A stretch of DNA of 64,000 nt, taken from the NCBI RefSeq assembly GCF_017814945.1, contig NZ_JAGIPX010000040.1, forward strand, positions 1 to 64,000, read 5' to 3'. The notes beneath the pieces are model-generated. The model was given only the letters and a program-made list of their open reading frames with translations. It made no database searches and was not told the DNA's origin. The position numbers and the translations under genes are program-made. How positions within the stretch are numbered: position 1 is the stretch's first letter; each line of letters starts with the position of its first letter. Source of the DNA: Paraburkholderia sp. LEh10. Its GTDB lineage: Bacteria; Pseudomonadota; Gammaproteobacteria; Burkholderiales; Burkholderiaceae. Below, one piece after another: positions 8,066-17,460 of the stretch.

Positions 8066-9280
8066 ATGAACGACGTCCAACAGGCGACGAGCGCGCCGCC
8101 CTTGCCCTCGAACGGCGAGCCCTTCGACTACGACGTGGCGATCGTCGGCGCCGGGCCCGTCGGGCTCGCGCTCGCGGGCTGGCTCGCGCGTCGCAGCGCG
8201 ACGCAGAACCTGAACGTCGCGTTGATCGACGCACGCGAGCCGGAAGACTCGGTTGCCGATCCGCGCGCGATCGCCGTGTCGCACGGCAGCCGCATGATCC
8301 TTGAACCGCTGCGCTGGCCCTCCGACGCGACCGCGATCCAGCGCATCCATGTGTCGCAGCGCGGTCATTTCGGACGCACGCTGATCGATCACGCCGAACA
8401 CGGCCTGCCCGCGCTCGGCTACGTGCTGCGCTATGGATCGATCGTCCACGCGCTCGCCGAGGCCGTGCGCACGACGCCCGTGCACTGGTTCAAATCGACG
8501 AAGGCGCAATCGCCCCAGCAACTCGACGACGGCGTTGTGCTGCCGATCGAAAGCGCACACGTGACGCGCATGCTGCGCACCCGCATTCTGGTGAACGCCG
8601 AAGGCGGCCTCTTCGGCGAACAGCAGGCAGGTTCGGGCGAAAACCGCGATTATGGGCAAACCGCGCTGGTCGGCACCGTCACGCTGTCCGCGCCCCAGCC
8701 GCATGTCGCGTGGGAGCGCTTCACGTCACAAGGCCCGATTGCGCTGCTGCCGACGGGGGGCGTGCGCGGCGCGGACTACGCACTCGTCTGGTGCTGCGCA
8801 CCGGAAGAAGCGGCCCGGCGCGCGCAATTGTCGGACGAAGCGTTCCTGCGCGAACTCGGCGCGGAGTTCGGCGGCCGGATGGGCCGCTTCACGCAGATCA
8901 AAGGACGCGCAGCGTTCCCACTCGGCCTCAACACTGTCGATACGCTGGTCAAGGGCAGCGTCGTCGCGATCGGCAACGCGGCGCAGACGCTCCATCCCGT
9001 CGCCGGCCAAGGGCTGAATCTCGGCCTGCGCGACGCCCACGCGCTCGCCGACGCGCTTTCGCACCACGGTGCGACGCGCACCGCGCTCATTGCCTTCGCG
9101 CAACGCCGCGCGCTCGACCGGCGCATGACGATCGGCGCGACCGATACGCTCGCGCGTCTGTTCACGATCGATTTCCCGCCGCTTGCGACGCTGCGCGGCC
9201 TCGCCCTCACCGCACTGGAGTTCGTGCCGCCCGTGAAGACAGCGCTCGCCCGCCAGATGATGTTCGGGCAACGCCGCTAG
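8066..9280 (+). CDS. ubiH: UbiH/UbiF/COQ6-family FAD-dependent monooxygenase
   Basis: A 404-residue flavoprotein hydroxylase of ubiquinone biosynthesis. The dinucleotide-binding GxGxxG is at the N-terminus (VAIVGAGPVGLALAG). The second FAD motif of the class appears as AIGNAAQTLHPVAGQGLNLGLRD. It probably hydroxylates the quinone ring within the soluble Ubi complex. Position right after pepP supports UbiH over UbiF or UbiI, but the exact ring carbon cannot be decided here. The start at ATG 8066 has AAGGA about 12 bases upstream; a longer frame from 8018 overlaps pepP and is not needed. Confidence 0.85.
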   Translation: MNDVQQATSAPPLPSNGEPFDYDVAIVGAGPVGLALAGWLARRSATQNLNVALIDAREPEDSVADPRAIAVSHGSRMILEPLRWPSDATAIQRIHVSQRGHFGRTLIDHAEHGLPALGYVLRYGSIVHALAEAVRTTPVHWFKSTKAQSPQQLDDGVVLPIESAHVTRMLRTRILVNAEGGLFGEQQAGSGENRDYGQTALVGTVTLSAPQPHVAWERFTSQGPIALLPTGGVRGADYALVWCCAPEEAARRAQLSDEAFLRELGAEFGGRMGRFTQIKGRAAFPLGLNTVDTLVKGSVVAIGNAAQTLHPVAGQGLNLGLRDAHALADALSHHGATRTALIAFAQRRALDRRMTIGATDTLARLFTIDFPPLATLRGLALTALEFVPPVKTALARQMMFGQRR

Positions 9281-9299
9281 CGCGCCGCATGTCGAAGCC

Positions 9300-9333
9300 A
9301 AAGTGGCCGCCGTTCTATGACTGCGGCCACTTT
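9300..9333 (+). terminator. Terminator-like hairpin after ubiH
   Basis: aaagtggccg (9300-9309) pairs with cggccacttt (9324-9333) around a 14-base loop, ending in TTT, 20 bases after the ubiH stop. It separates pepP-ubiH from dusB-fis. Confidence 0.6.
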
Positions 9334-9475
9334 CATAGAAGATTTAATGAGTTACCTTAGGGCCGGTTGTGCCGGGGGCGATTCCGTTAACGCTAAAATA
9401 TCGGTTTTCCCTCGTATTTTGCGGTCCGTGCCGCGCGCCATTTCTTTGATTTGACGCACCGAACACTTACCGCCG

Positions 9476-10549
9476 ATGTCCGCCATGCCTACTCTCGGCT
9501 CCCACACACTGCGTAATAACCTGTTCGTCGCTCCGATGGCGGGTGTGACCGACCGGCCGTTCCGCCAGCTCTGCAAGCGGATGGGCGCGGGCTATGCGGT
9601 GTCGGAAATGGTGGCGTCGAACGCGCAGTTGTGGAAAAGCGAAAAGACGATGCGCCGCGCAAACCACGCGGGCGAAGTCGAGCCGATCGCCGTGCAGATC
9701 GCGGGCGCCGACCCGCAGATGATGGCCGAGGCCGCCCGCTACAACGTGGCGAACGGCGCGCAGATCATCGATATCAACATGGGCTGCCCGGCCAAGAAGG
9801 TGTGCAATGTCGCGGCGGGGTCGGCGCTGTTGCAGAACGAGCCGCTCGTGCAGCAGATCGTCGAGGCCGTGGTGAACGCCGTGGGCGTCGGGCCGGATGC
9901 CGTGCCCGTCACGCTGAAAATCCGCACCGGCTGGAACCGCGAGAACAAGAACGCGCTGAACGTCGCGCGCATCGCCGAACACGCCGGCATTTCGATGCTG
10001 ACCGTGCATGGCCGCACGCGGGCGGACCTCTACCACGGCGAAGCCGAGTACGCGACGATTGCCGCCGTGAAGGCCGCCGTGAAGATTCCCGTAGTGGCGA
10101 ACGGCGACATCACGTCGCCGCAAAAGGCGCGCGACGTGCTGACGGCGACGGGCGCCGACGCGATCATGATTGGCCGTGCGGCGCAGGGGCGCCCGTGGCT
10201 CTTCCGTGAGATCGAACATTTTCTGCTGACGGGTGCACTGCTGGAAGCGCCGCGCATCGACGAGATCCAGCAGGTAATGAACGAGCATCTGGAGGATCAC
10301 TACGCGTTCTATGGCGAATTTACGGGCGTTCGCACTGCGCGCAAGCACATCGGCTGGTACACTCGCGGCCTTTCCGGCGCCAACGTGTTCCGCCACCGCA
10401 TGAATACGCTGGATACGACGCGCGAACAACTGCTCGCCGTCAATGAGTTCTTCGACGCGCAAAAGGCGATTTCGGACCGCCTCGTGTACGTCGACAACGA
10501 AGTCAACAACAACGGTGAGCAGGACCAAACCGACCGACTAGCAGCATGA
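9476..10549 (+). CDS. dusB: tRNA-dihydrouridine synthase B
   Basis: A 357-residue FMN enzyme that reduces uridine in the tRNA D-loop. The TIM-barrel start reads LFVAPMAGVTDRPFR. The catalytic cysteine is Cys104 in NMGCPAKKV, and the phosphate-binding GRAAQGRPW segment lies near residue 237. The last codon overlaps the fis start (ATGA at 10546-10549), so the two genes are translationally coupled, as in other proteobacteria. A TAAAAT box at 9394-9399 is a possible -10. Confidence 0.95.
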   Translation: MSAMPTLGSHTLRNNLFVAPMAGVTDRPFRQLCKRMGAGYAVSEMVASNAQLWKSEKTMRRANHAGEVEPIAVQIAGADPQMMAEAARYNVANGAQIIDINMGCPAKKVCNVAAGSALLQNEPLVQQIVEAVVNAVGVGPDAVPVTLKIRTGWNRENKNALNVARIAEHAGISMLTVHGRTRADLYHGEAEYATIAAVKAAVKIPVVANGDITSPQKARDVLTATGADAIMIGRAAQGRPWLFREIEHFLLTGALLEAPRIDEIQQVMNEHLEDHYAFYGEFTGVRTARKHIGWYTRGLSGANVFRHRMNTLDTTREQLLAVNEFFDAQKAISDRLVYVDNEVNNNGEQDQTDRLAA

Positions 10550-10779
10550 GCAAGCACAATATCGAACAATGTGTCCGCGACAGCCTGGATATGTACTTTC
10601 AGGATCTCGACGGCTCCAATCCGCACGACGTCTACGACATGGTGATTTCGTGCGTCGAAAAACCGATGCTCGAGGTGGTGCTCGAGCAGGCCGGCGGCAA
10701 CCAGTCGCTGGCCGCCGAGTATCTCGGCATCAACCGCAATACGCTGCGCAAGAAGCTGCAACAGCACGGCCTGCTGTAG
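10546..10779 (+). CDS. fis: DNA-binding protein Fis
   Basis: A 77-residue nucleoid protein of the Fis family. The C-terminal helix-turn-helix is NQSLAAEYLGINRNTLRKKLQQHGLL. It lacks the longer N-terminal beta-hairpin arm region of the 98-residue E. coli protein, as is usual in beta-proteobacteria. Fis dimers bend DNA and control rRNA and growth-phase genes. It overlaps the dusB stop by four bases and is probably expressed from the dusB promoter. Confidence 0.93.
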   Translation: MSKHNIEQCVRDSLDMYFQDLDGSNPHDVYDMVISCVEKPMLEVVLEQAGGNQSLAAEYLGINRNTLRKKLQQHGLL

Positions 10780-10822
10780 CTTCGGCGCCCCGCCACGCCT
10801 TTCATCGGCTTTTGTTCCCATC

Positions 10823-12388
10823 ATGATCAAGCAAGCGCTCATCTCCGTTTCCGACAAGTCCGGCATCGTCGATTTCGCGAAATCGCTGTCGGACCTCGGC
10901 GTCAAGATCCTGTCGACGGGCGGCACCGCGAAACTGCTCGCGGACGCCGGTCTTTCCGTCACCGAAGTGGCCGACTACACGGGCTTTCCGGAAATGCTGG
11001 ATGGGCGCGTGAAGACGCTGCACCCGAAAGTGCACGGCGGCATTCTTGCCCGCCGCGATCTGCCGGAGCACATGGCCGCGCTCGAAAAGCACGACATTCC
11101 GACCATCGACCTGCTCGTCGTAAACCTGTATCCGTTCGTGCAGACCGTATCGAAGGAAGAATGCACGCTGGAGGACGCGATCGAGAACATCGATATCGGC
11201 GGCCCGACGATGCTGCGCTCGGCGGCGAAGAACCATCGCGATGTGACGGTCGTCGTCGATCCCGCTGATTACGCGAGCGTGCTCGAAGAAATGCGCGCGA
11301 GCGGCAACAAGGTCGGCTACAAGACCAACTTCCGCCTGGCGACCAAGGTTTTCGCGCACACCGCGCAGTACGACGGCGCGATCACGAACTACCTGACGAG
11401 CCTCACGCAAGAACTGCAGCATCGCGACCGCAACACGTATCCGGCCACGCTGAACATGGCGTTCGAAAAGGTTCAGGATCTGCGCTACGGCGAGAACCCG
11501 CACCAGAGCGCCGCGTTCTACCGCGACATCGCGGTGCCCGCCGGCGCGCTAGCGAACTATCGCCAGTTGCAGGGCAAGGAACTGTCGTACAACAACATCG
11601 CCGACTCGGACGCCGCGTGGGAATGCGTGAAGACGTTCGACGCGGCCGCCTGCGTGATCATCAAGCATGCGAACCCGTGCGGCGTGGCCATCGGCGCGAA
11701 TCCGCTCGAAGCGTATTCGAAGGCGTTCCAGACCGACCCGACTTCGGCGTTCGGCGGCATCATCGCGTTCAACCGTGAAGTCGACGAGGCGGCGGCGCAG
11801 GCCGTCGCGAAGCAGTTCGTCGAAGTGCTGATCGCGCCGTCGTTCAGCGAAGCCGCGAAGCAGGTGTTCGCGGCCAAGCAAAATGTGCGTCTGCTCGAAA
11901 TCGCGCTGGGTCTCGGCCACAACGCATTCGATCTGAAGCGCGTCGGCGGCGGTCTACTGGTGCAGTCGCTCGATGCGAAGAACGTGCAGCCGCATGAGCT
12001 GCGCGTCGTCACGAAGCGTCACCCGACGCCGAAAGAGATGGACGATCTGCTGTTCGCGTGGCGCGTCGCGAAGTTCGTGAAGTCGAATGCAATTGTGTTC
12101 TGCTCGAACGGCATGACGATGGGCATCGGTGCGGGCCAGATGAGCCGCGTGGATTCGGCACGCATTGCGAGCATCAAGGCGCAGAACGCAGGCCTGACGC
12201 TGTCGGGCACGGCGGTGGCGTCGGATGCGTTCTTCCCGTTCCGTGATGGTCTCGACGTGGTCGTCGCAGCAGGTGCAACCTGCGTGATCCAGCCAGGCGG
12301 CTCGATGCGCGACGACGAAGTGATCGCCGCCGCCGACGAACACAACATCGCGATGGTCGTGACGGGCATCCGCCACTTCCGCCACTGA
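10823..12388 (+). CDS. purH: Bifunctional AICAR formyltransferase / IMP cyclohydrolase
   Basis: A 521-residue enzyme for the last two steps of IMP synthesis. The N-terminal MGS-like IMP cyclohydrolase domain covers about residues 1-150 (ISVSDKSGI, STGGTAKLL). The C-terminal formyltransferase domain contains the Lys-His catalytic pair in IIKHANPCGVA. Length is normal. It follows fis by 43 bases and ends at a clear terminator. purB, another purine gene, lies at 31890 in the same window. Confidence 0.97.
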   Translation: MIKQALISVSDKSGIVDFAKSLSDLGVKILSTGGTAKLLADAGLSVTEVADYTGFPEMLDGRVKTLHPKVHGGILARRDLPEHMAALEKHDIPTIDLLVVNLYPFVQTVSKEECTLEDAIENIDIGGPTMLRSAAKNHRDVTVVVDPADYASVLEEMRASGNKVGYKTNFRLATKVFAHTAQYDGAITNYLTSLTQELQHRDRNTYPATLNMAFEKVQDLRYGENPHQSAAFYRDIAVPAGALANYRQLQGKELSYNNIADSDAAWECVKTFDAAACVIIKHANPCGVAIGANPLEAYSKAFQTDPTSAFGGIIAFNREVDEAAAQAVAKQFVEVLIAPSFSEAAKQVFAAKQNVRLLEIALGLGHNAFDLKRVGGGLLVQSLDAKNVQPHELRVVTKRHPTPKEMDDLLFAWRVAKFVKSNAIVFCSNGMTMGIGAGQMSRVDSARIASIKAQNAGLTLSGTAVASDAFFPFRDGLDVVVAAGATCVIQPGGSMRDDEVIAAADEHNIAMVVTGIRHFRH

Positions 12389-12409
12389 TCGGCTGACCCG
12401 CTTCCCTGG

Positions 12410-12444
12410 AAACGGCCCGGCGGTTTGCAACTGCCGGGCCGTTT
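12410..12444 (+). terminator. Rho-independent terminator of purH
   Basis: aaacggcccggc (12410-12421) pairs with gccgggccgttt (12433-12444), followed by another T. It lies 21 bases after the purH stop and 50 bases before ruvC. Confidence 0.85.
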
Positions 12445-12493
12445 TACATTTGAATCGTTGTAGTATCGCAGGCACTGAACACGCACTGCACTT

Positions 12494-13036
12494 ATGAGAA
12501 TTCTCGGCATCGACCCAGGCTTGCGCGTCACCGGCTTCGGCGTGATCGACCAGTCCGGCCATCAGCTGACTTACGTGACGAGCGGCGTCATCAGGACAGC
12601 CGATGCCGATCTGCCGACGCGCCTCGGCACCATCTTCGAAGGGATCTCGACGCTGATCCGCCAGCACGCGCCGGATCAGGCGGCCATCGAAAAGGTCTTC
12701 GTCAACGTCAATCCGCAGTCGACGCTGCTTCTCGGACAGGCGCGCGGCGCGGCGATCTGCGGACTGGTAGCGGGCGGCGTGCCCGTCGCCGAATACACGG
12801 CGTTGCAGTTGAAGCAGGCCGTGGTCGGCTACGGACGCGCGACCAAAGATCAGATGCAGCAGATGGTCGTGCGCTTGCTGTGCCTCTCGGGCATCCCGTC
12901 GACCGATGCCGCAGATGCGCTTGGCATGGCGATCTGTCACGCGCACGGCGGCGGGACGTTGAGCACGCTTGGCGGCATCGCACCGGCGTTGGCGAAGAAG
13001 GGGCTGCGGGTGCGGCGTGGCCGGTTGGTGGGTTAG
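12494..13036 (+). CDS. ruvC: Crossover junction endodeoxyribonuclease RuvC
   Basis: A 180-residue Holliday-junction resolvase with an RNase H-like fold. The first catalytic Asp is in RILGIDPGLRVTGFG (Asp7), Glu in the AAIEKVF segment, and the last acidic residues in STDAADALGMAICH. It acts with RuvA and RuvB, whose genes follow on the same strand. Confidence 0.96.
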   Translation: MRILGIDPGLRVTGFGVIDQSGHQLTYVTSGVIRTADADLPTRLGTIFEGISTLIRQHAPDQAAIEKVFVNVNPQSTLLLGQARGAAICGLVAGGVPVAEYTALQLKQAVVGYGRATKDQMQQMVVRLLCLSGIPSTDAADALGMAICHAHGGGTLSTLGGIAPALAKKGLRVRRGRLVG

Positions 13037-13115
13037 CGCCCCGCCTCGATTCACACGCAACGAAAACGCTCGGCCCTGCGCTACACTCGCGCTTTCCCTC
13101 ATTCTCGAACCCGCC

Positions 13116-13697
13116 ATGATCGGTCGCATCGCCGGCGTCCTGCTGGAAAAAAATCCGCCTCACCTTCTGATCGACTGCAACGGTGTCGGCTACGAAGTCG
13201 ATGTGCCGATGAGCACGTTCTACAACCTGCCCGGAACAGGCGAAAAAGTCGTGCTGCTTACCCAGATGATCGTGCGCGAAGACGCACATCTGCTGTACGG
13301 CTTCCTTACGCCGCAAGAGCGCTCCACGTTTCGCGAGTTGTTAAAGATCACGGGCATCGGCGCGCGGATGGCGCTCGCCGTGCTGTCCGGCATGAGCGTG
13401 CAGGAACTGTCGCAGACGGTGACGATGCAGGACGCCGCACGCCTCACACGCGTGCCGGGCATCGGCAAGAAGACGGCGGAGCGGCTCCTGCTCGAACTGA
13501 AGGGCAAGCTCGGCGCCGACCTTGGCGCGATGGCGGGCGCCGCGTCCCAGTCCGACCATGCGTCCGATATCCTGAATGCGCTGCTGGCATTGGGCTACTC
13601 CGAAAAAGAAGCGTTGGCGGCCATCAAAAACGTACCGGCGGGCACCGGCGTTTCCGAGGGCATCAAGCTTGCGTTGAAGGCGCTGTCGAAAACCTGA
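13116..13697 (+). CDS. ruvA: Holliday junction branch migration protein RuvA
   Basis: The start is the ATG at 13116 (MIGRIAG), giving the usual 193 residues; the longer frame from 12969 overlaps ruvC. An N-terminal OB fold binds junction DNA, two helix-hairpin-helix motifs follow (LLKITGIGARMALA and LTRVPGIGKKTAERLL), and a small C-terminal domain (about residues 145-193) contacts RuvB. It forms tetramers on the junction and loads RuvB. Confidence 0.96.
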   Translation: MIGRIAGVLLEKNPPHLLIDCNGVGYEVDVPMSTFYNLPGTGEKVVLLTQMIVREDAHLLYGFLTPQERSTFRELLKITGIGARMALAVLSGMSVQELSQTVTMQDAARLTRVPGIGKKTAERLLLELKGKLGADLGAMAGAASQSDHASDILNALLALGYSEKEALAAIKNVPAGTGVSEGIKLALKALSKT

Positions 13698-13806
13698 GCG
13701 GGCTTGCGGCAACGGCGATGCATGAAGCTTCGCACGCGGCGCGAGCGCCCGCACCCTGGCCATTCGGCCAGGTCTTCGAACAGGCCGCGCGCGGTACAAT
13801 GCCCGC

Positions 13807-14871
13807 ATGATCGAACACGACAAACTCGCCGCCGAACGCATCATCGCCGCCACGCCCGTTTCGCCGAACGAGGAAGCGTTCGAGCGCGCGTTGCGCCCGC
13901 GTCACCTCGACGAATACGTCGGCCAGGAAAAAGTGCGCGGCCAGCTGGAAATTTTCATCGAGGCGGCCAAACGCCGCTCGGAATCGCTGGATCACGTGCT
14001 GCTGTTCGGGCCGCCGGGGCTCGGCAAGACGACGCTCGCGCACATCATCGCGCGCGAAATGGGCGTCAACCTGCGGCAGACATCGGGGCCCGTGCTGGAA
14101 CGCGCGGGCGATCTCGCCGCGCTCCTGACCAATCTCGAAGCCAACGATGTCCTATTCATCGACGAAATTCACCGGCTGTCGCCTGTCGTCGAGGAAATCC
14201 TGTACCCGGCCCTCGAGGATTATCAGATCGACATCATGATCGGCGAAGGCCCCGCCGCACGCAGCGTAAAGCTCGATCTGCAGCCGTTCACGCTGGTCGG
14301 CGCGACCACGCGCGCGGGCATGCTGACCAATCCGTTGCGCGACCGCTTCGGGATCGTCGCGCGGCTGGAGTTCTATAACGCCGAGGAACTGGCGCGCATC
14401 GTGAGCCGCTCGGCATCGCTGCTCGGCGCACAGATTCATCCCGACGGCGCACTGGAAATCGCAAAGCGCTCGCGCGGCACGCCGCGTATCGCGAACCGGC
14501 TGCTGCGCCGCGTGCGCGACTACGCCGAGGTGAAGGCGGACGGCAATATCACCGCGAAGGTCGCGGACGCCGCGCTAAAAATGCTCGACGTCGATCCCGT
14601 CGGCTTCGATCTGATGGACCGCAAGCTGCTCGAAGCGATCCTGCACAAGTTCGACGGCGGGCCCGTCGGCGTCGACAACCTGGCAGCCGCGATCGGCGAA
14701 GAGCGCGACACGATCGAAGACGTGCTCGAACCGTATCTGATCCAGCAAGGCTTTTTGCAGCGCACGCCGCGTGGACGCGTCGCGACGCTTTTGACGTATC
14801 GGCACTTCGGCCTCGCCGCGCCAGATTCGACGAACCCCGTGCGCGGATTGTGGGATGCTGAGCCGAGCTGA
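13807..14871 (+). CDS. ruvB: Holliday junction branch migration helicase RuvB
   Basis: A 354-residue AAA+ motor. Walker A is LLFGPPGLGKTTLA, Walker B is DVLFIDEIHRL, sensor 1 is in VGATTRAG, and the arginine finger region is near residue 180. A winged-helix DNA-binding C-terminus follows. A TACAAT box at 13795-13800 sits only 6 bases before the ATG and there is no Shine-Dalgarno sequence, so the gene may be translated from a nearly leaderless transcript as well as from ruvC/ruvA read-through. A perfect hairpin (cctggcc-attc-ggccagg, about 13755-13772) lies in the ruvA-ruvB gap. Confidence 0.96.
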   Translation: MIEHDKLAAERIIAATPVSPNEEAFERALRPRHLDEYVGQEKVRGQLEIFIEAAKRRSESLDHVLLFGPPGLGKTTLAHIIAREMGVNLRQTSGPVLERAGDLAALLTNLEANDVLFIDEIHRLSPVVEEILYPALEDYQIDIMIGEGPAARSVKLDLQPFTLVGATTRAGMLTNPLRDRFGIVARLEFYNAEELARIVSRSASLLGAQIHPDGALEIAKRSRGTPRIANRLLRRVRDYAEVKADGNITAKVADAALKMLDVDPVGFDLMDRKLLEAILHKFDGGPVGVDNLAAAIGEERDTIEDVLEPYLIQQGFLQRTPRGRVATLLTYRHFGLAAPDSTNPVRGLWDAEPS

Positions 14872-14900
14872 TTCGTGCGAGCGCGACGCATACGTCGGAC

Positions 14901-14927
14901 CCCGGCTCTTTGAAATTTGGAGCCGGG
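14901..14927. terminator. Hairpin between convergent ruvB and the phosphatase gene
   Basis: cccggctc (14901-14908) pairs with gagccggg (14920-14927). No strong U-run follows on either strand, so it is only a weak terminator candidate, but its place between two convergent genes fits that role. Confidence 0.4.
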
Positions 14928-15005
14928 ATGCTGGTGGGCTCTTAGGTGAGCAACGCAGCACCTGCGTCGATTCCTGGCCGCGCCGCCCGCTGCGTTTGCC
15001 GACCG

Positions 15006-15677
15006 TCAACGCCGCGCTTCGGGCGTCTTCTTGAAGCTGTCATCGGCGCTGCGGCCGTCGAGATGTGCGACATCGGCCCAAGATATGACCGTCGCGTGCC
15101 CGTCTTCGAAATCGACCACATTCATACTCGTGTTCAGTAGCGCGTAGTTGCGCGGCGCATCGAGCGGCAAACCGTTCGCGAAGCGATACACGCAATCCAG
15201 CACGCCGCCATGTGCGACGCACGCGATCCGCCCGTTTTGATGGGCGGCGACGATCGGCTTGATCGCATGCAGCACGCGATGATAGAACACGCGCTGCGAT
15301 TCTCCCTCGGGAGGCGAAAAGCCGGGATCGCGCGTCTGCCACTGCGCATATTCATCGGGAAAGCGCAGCGCAATCTCATCGCTGTCGTGCCCCTGAAATG
15401 CGCCGTAATTGCGCTCGCGCAACCCTTCCTTCAGTTGCAACGGCAGACCCAGCACCTCGGCAAAAGGCTGCGCCGTCTGCTGCGCGCGCAACAGATCGCT
15501 CGAATAAATCGCATCGAGACGCGCGCCGTCCTGTGCCTCGCGCGCGAAACGCCCGGCGAGACGCTGTGCCTGCTCGATGCCGCTCGTCGCAAGCGGAATG
15601 TCGATATGCCCTTGAATCCGCTTGATGCGGTTCCAGTCGGTCTCGCCGTGGCGGATGAAGAGAACTTGTGTGGCCAT
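15006..15677 (-). CDS. Histidine phosphatase family protein (GpmB/CobC-like)
   Basis: A 223-residue protein with the catalytic RHGE motif at the N-terminus (FIRHGETDWN), a second acidic catalytic region (LRERNYGAFQG) and the second histidine in VAHGGVLDC. These mark the cofactor-independent phosphoglycerate mutase/phosphatase superfamily. Most such GpmB-like proteins are phosphatases rather than mutases, and the substrate is unknown. It follows dtd by 33 bases in a tyrS-dtd-phosphatase operon. It ends convergently with ruvB. Confidence 0.88.
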   Translation of the reverse strand: MATQVLFIRHGETDWNRIKRIQGHIDIPLATSGIEQAQRLAGRFAREAQDGARLDAIYSSDLLRAQQTAQPFAEVLGLPLQLKEGLRERNYGAFQGHDSDEIALRFPDEYAQWQTRDPGFSPPEGESQRVFYHRVLHAIKPIVAAHQNGRIACVAHGGVLDCVYRFANGLPLDAPRNYALLNTSMNVVDFEDGHATVISWADVAHLDGRSADDSFKKTPEARR

Positions 15678-15710
15678 GAAATCGGCGTCGGTTATCGATG
15701 AACGCGACGG

Positions 15711-16169
15711 TTAAGCGCGCGTTTGCAGCCAGAACGTGACAGGTCCGTCGTTGACGAGCGAAACCTGCATGTCCGCGGCGAATTCTCCCGTTTCGACTAC
15801 GGGATGCTTCGCGCGTGCGGACGCGACGAAGTACTCGAACAGGCGCTTGCCCTCGTCGGGCGGCGCAGCGGGCGTGAAGCTCGGGCGCAGGCCGCTGTTC
15901 GTGTCGGCGGCCAGCGTGAACTGCGACACGAGCAGCAGGCCGCCCGCGCGGCCCGCGCCATCGATGTTCTGCACGGACAGGTTCATCTTGCCCGCAGCGT
16001 CGCTGAACACGCGATAACCGAGCACCTTGGCGAGCAGCTTGTCGGCGACGGCGTCGGTGTCGCCGCGCTCGGCGCAGACCAGCGCGAGCAGGCCCGCGTC
16101 GATTGCGCCTGTCACACGGTCGCCGACGCGCACCTCGGCGCGCTTTACGCGTTGAATCAGCGCAATCAT
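15711..16169 (-). CDS. dtd: D-aminoacyl-tRNA deacylase
   Basis: The start chosen is ATG 16169 (MIALIQRVKRAEV), giving 152 residues, close to the family norm; a longer frame adds eight unrelated residues. The two active-site signatures are visible: SQFTL near the middle and NDGPVTF near the end (cross-subunit Gly-cisPro motif). The homodimer hydrolyses D-amino acids from tRNA, including D-Tyr, which suits its place directly after tyrS. Confidence 0.95.
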   Translation of the reverse strand: MIALIQRVKRAEVRVGDRVTGAIDAGLLALVCAERGDTDAVADKLLAKVLGYRVFSDAAGKMNLSVQNIDGAGRAGGLLLVSQFTLAADTNSGLRPSFTPAAPPDEGKRLFEYFVASARAKHPVVETGEFAADMQVSLVNDGPVTFWLQTRA

Positions 16170-16212
16170 GCGGCGCGTCGCCGTTGCGGCCAATGTGAAG
16201 CGTCGCGGAGCA

Positions 16213-17460
16213 TCATGCCGTCAACGTCACGCGTGCAAAGCGGCGCTTGCCGACCTGCACGACGAACTCGCCCGCTTCGACCTTCAGCCCCTTGTCGGAC
16301 ACGGTCGCACCGTCGATCTTCACGCCGCCCTGCTCGATGTTGCGCAGCGCTTCGCTCGTCGACGGCACGAGGCCCGCCTGCTTCAGCAGTTGGCCGATCG
16401 CCAGCGGCGCGCCCGCGAGCGACACCGACGGGATATCGTCCGGCACGCCGCCCTTCGCGCGGTGGTTGAAGTCGTCCAGCGCACGCTCGGCGTCCGCCTG
16501 CGAGTGGAAGCGCGCGACGATTTCCTGCGCGAGCATCACTTTGAAATCGCGCGGATTGCGCCCGCCTTCGATTTCACGCTTGTAGCCTTCGATCTCCGCC
16601 ATCGGACGGAACGACAGCAGTTCGAAGTAGCGCCACATCAGCACGTCGGAGATACTCATCAGCTTGCCGAACATGTCATTCGGCTTCTCGCTGATGCCGA
16701 CGTAGTTGCCCTTCGACTTCGACATCTTTTCGACGCCGTCGAGTCCTTCGAGCAGCGGCATCGTCAGGATGCACTGCTGTTCCTGGCCATACTGCTTCTG
16801 CAATTCGCGGCCGACCAGCAGGTTGAACTTCTGGTCCGTGCCGCCGAGTTCGAGATCGGCGTTCAGCGCGACGGAGTCGTAACCCTGCATCAGCGGATAC
16901 AGGAATTCGTGGATCGAGATCGGTACGCCGCTCTGGAAACGCTTCGTAAAGTCCTCGCGCTCGAGGATGCGGGCGACGGTGTAGCGCGACGCGAGCTTGA
17001 TCATGCCGTCGGCGCCGAGCGGCATCGACCATTCGCTGTTGTAGCGGATTTCCGTCTTCGCGCGGTCGAGCACGAGCGCGGCCTGCTCGAAGTACGTCTT
17101 GGCGTTCGTTTCGATCTGCTCGCGCGTCAGCGGCGGGCGCGTCGCGTTGCGGCCGGACGGATCGCCGATCAGCGACGTGAAATCGCCGATCAGAAAAATT
17201 ACCGTATGACCGAGATCCTGCAACTGGCGCATCTTGTTCAGCACGACGGTATGGCCGATATGGATGTCGGGCGCCGTCGGATCGAGACCGAGTTTGACGC
17301 GCAGCGGCGTGCCCGTGGCCGCGCTCTTTGCGAGCTTTTGCGCGAACTCCTCTTCGATCAGCAGTTCGTCGACACCGCGCTTGGTGACTTCGAGCGCGTG
17401 GCGGACTTCGTCGGTGATCGGGTAGGTGGAATTGGGCTTGGCGGTGGACTCGGTACTCAT
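16213..17460 (-). CDS. tyrS: Tyrosyl-tRNA synthetase
   Basis: A class I aminoacyl-tRNA synthetase. The HIGH motif is in APDIHIGHTVV and the KMSKS motif is in VEKMSKSKGN. A C-terminal S4-like RNA-binding domain (about residues 350-415) ends the protein. The compact layout is that of the TyrZ-type bacterial subgroup. The start at ATG 17460 (MSTEST) gives 415 residues; a frame from 17490 adds ten residues. First gene of tyrS-dtd-phosphatase, divergent from anmK across 235 bases. Confidence 0.96.
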   Translation of the reverse strand: MSTESTAKPNSTYPITDEVRHALEVTKRGVDELLIEEEFAQKLAKSAATGTPLRVKLGLDPTAPDIHIGHTVVLNKMRQLQDLGHTVIFLIGDFTSLIGDPSGRNATRPPLTREQIETNAKTYFEQAALVLDRAKTEIRYNSEWSMPLGADGMIKLASRYTVARILEREDFTKRFQSGVPISIHEFLYPLMQGYDSVALNADLELGGTDQKFNLLVGRELQKQYGQEQQCILTMPLLEGLDGVEKMSKSKGNYVGISEKPNDMFGKLMSISDVLMWRYFELLSFRPMAEIEGYKREIEGGRNPRDFKVMLAQEIVARFHSQADAERALDDFNHRAKGGVPDDIPSVSLAGAPLAIGQLLKQAGLVPSTSEALRNIEQGGVKIDGATVSDKGLKVEAGEFVVQVGKRRFARVTLTA

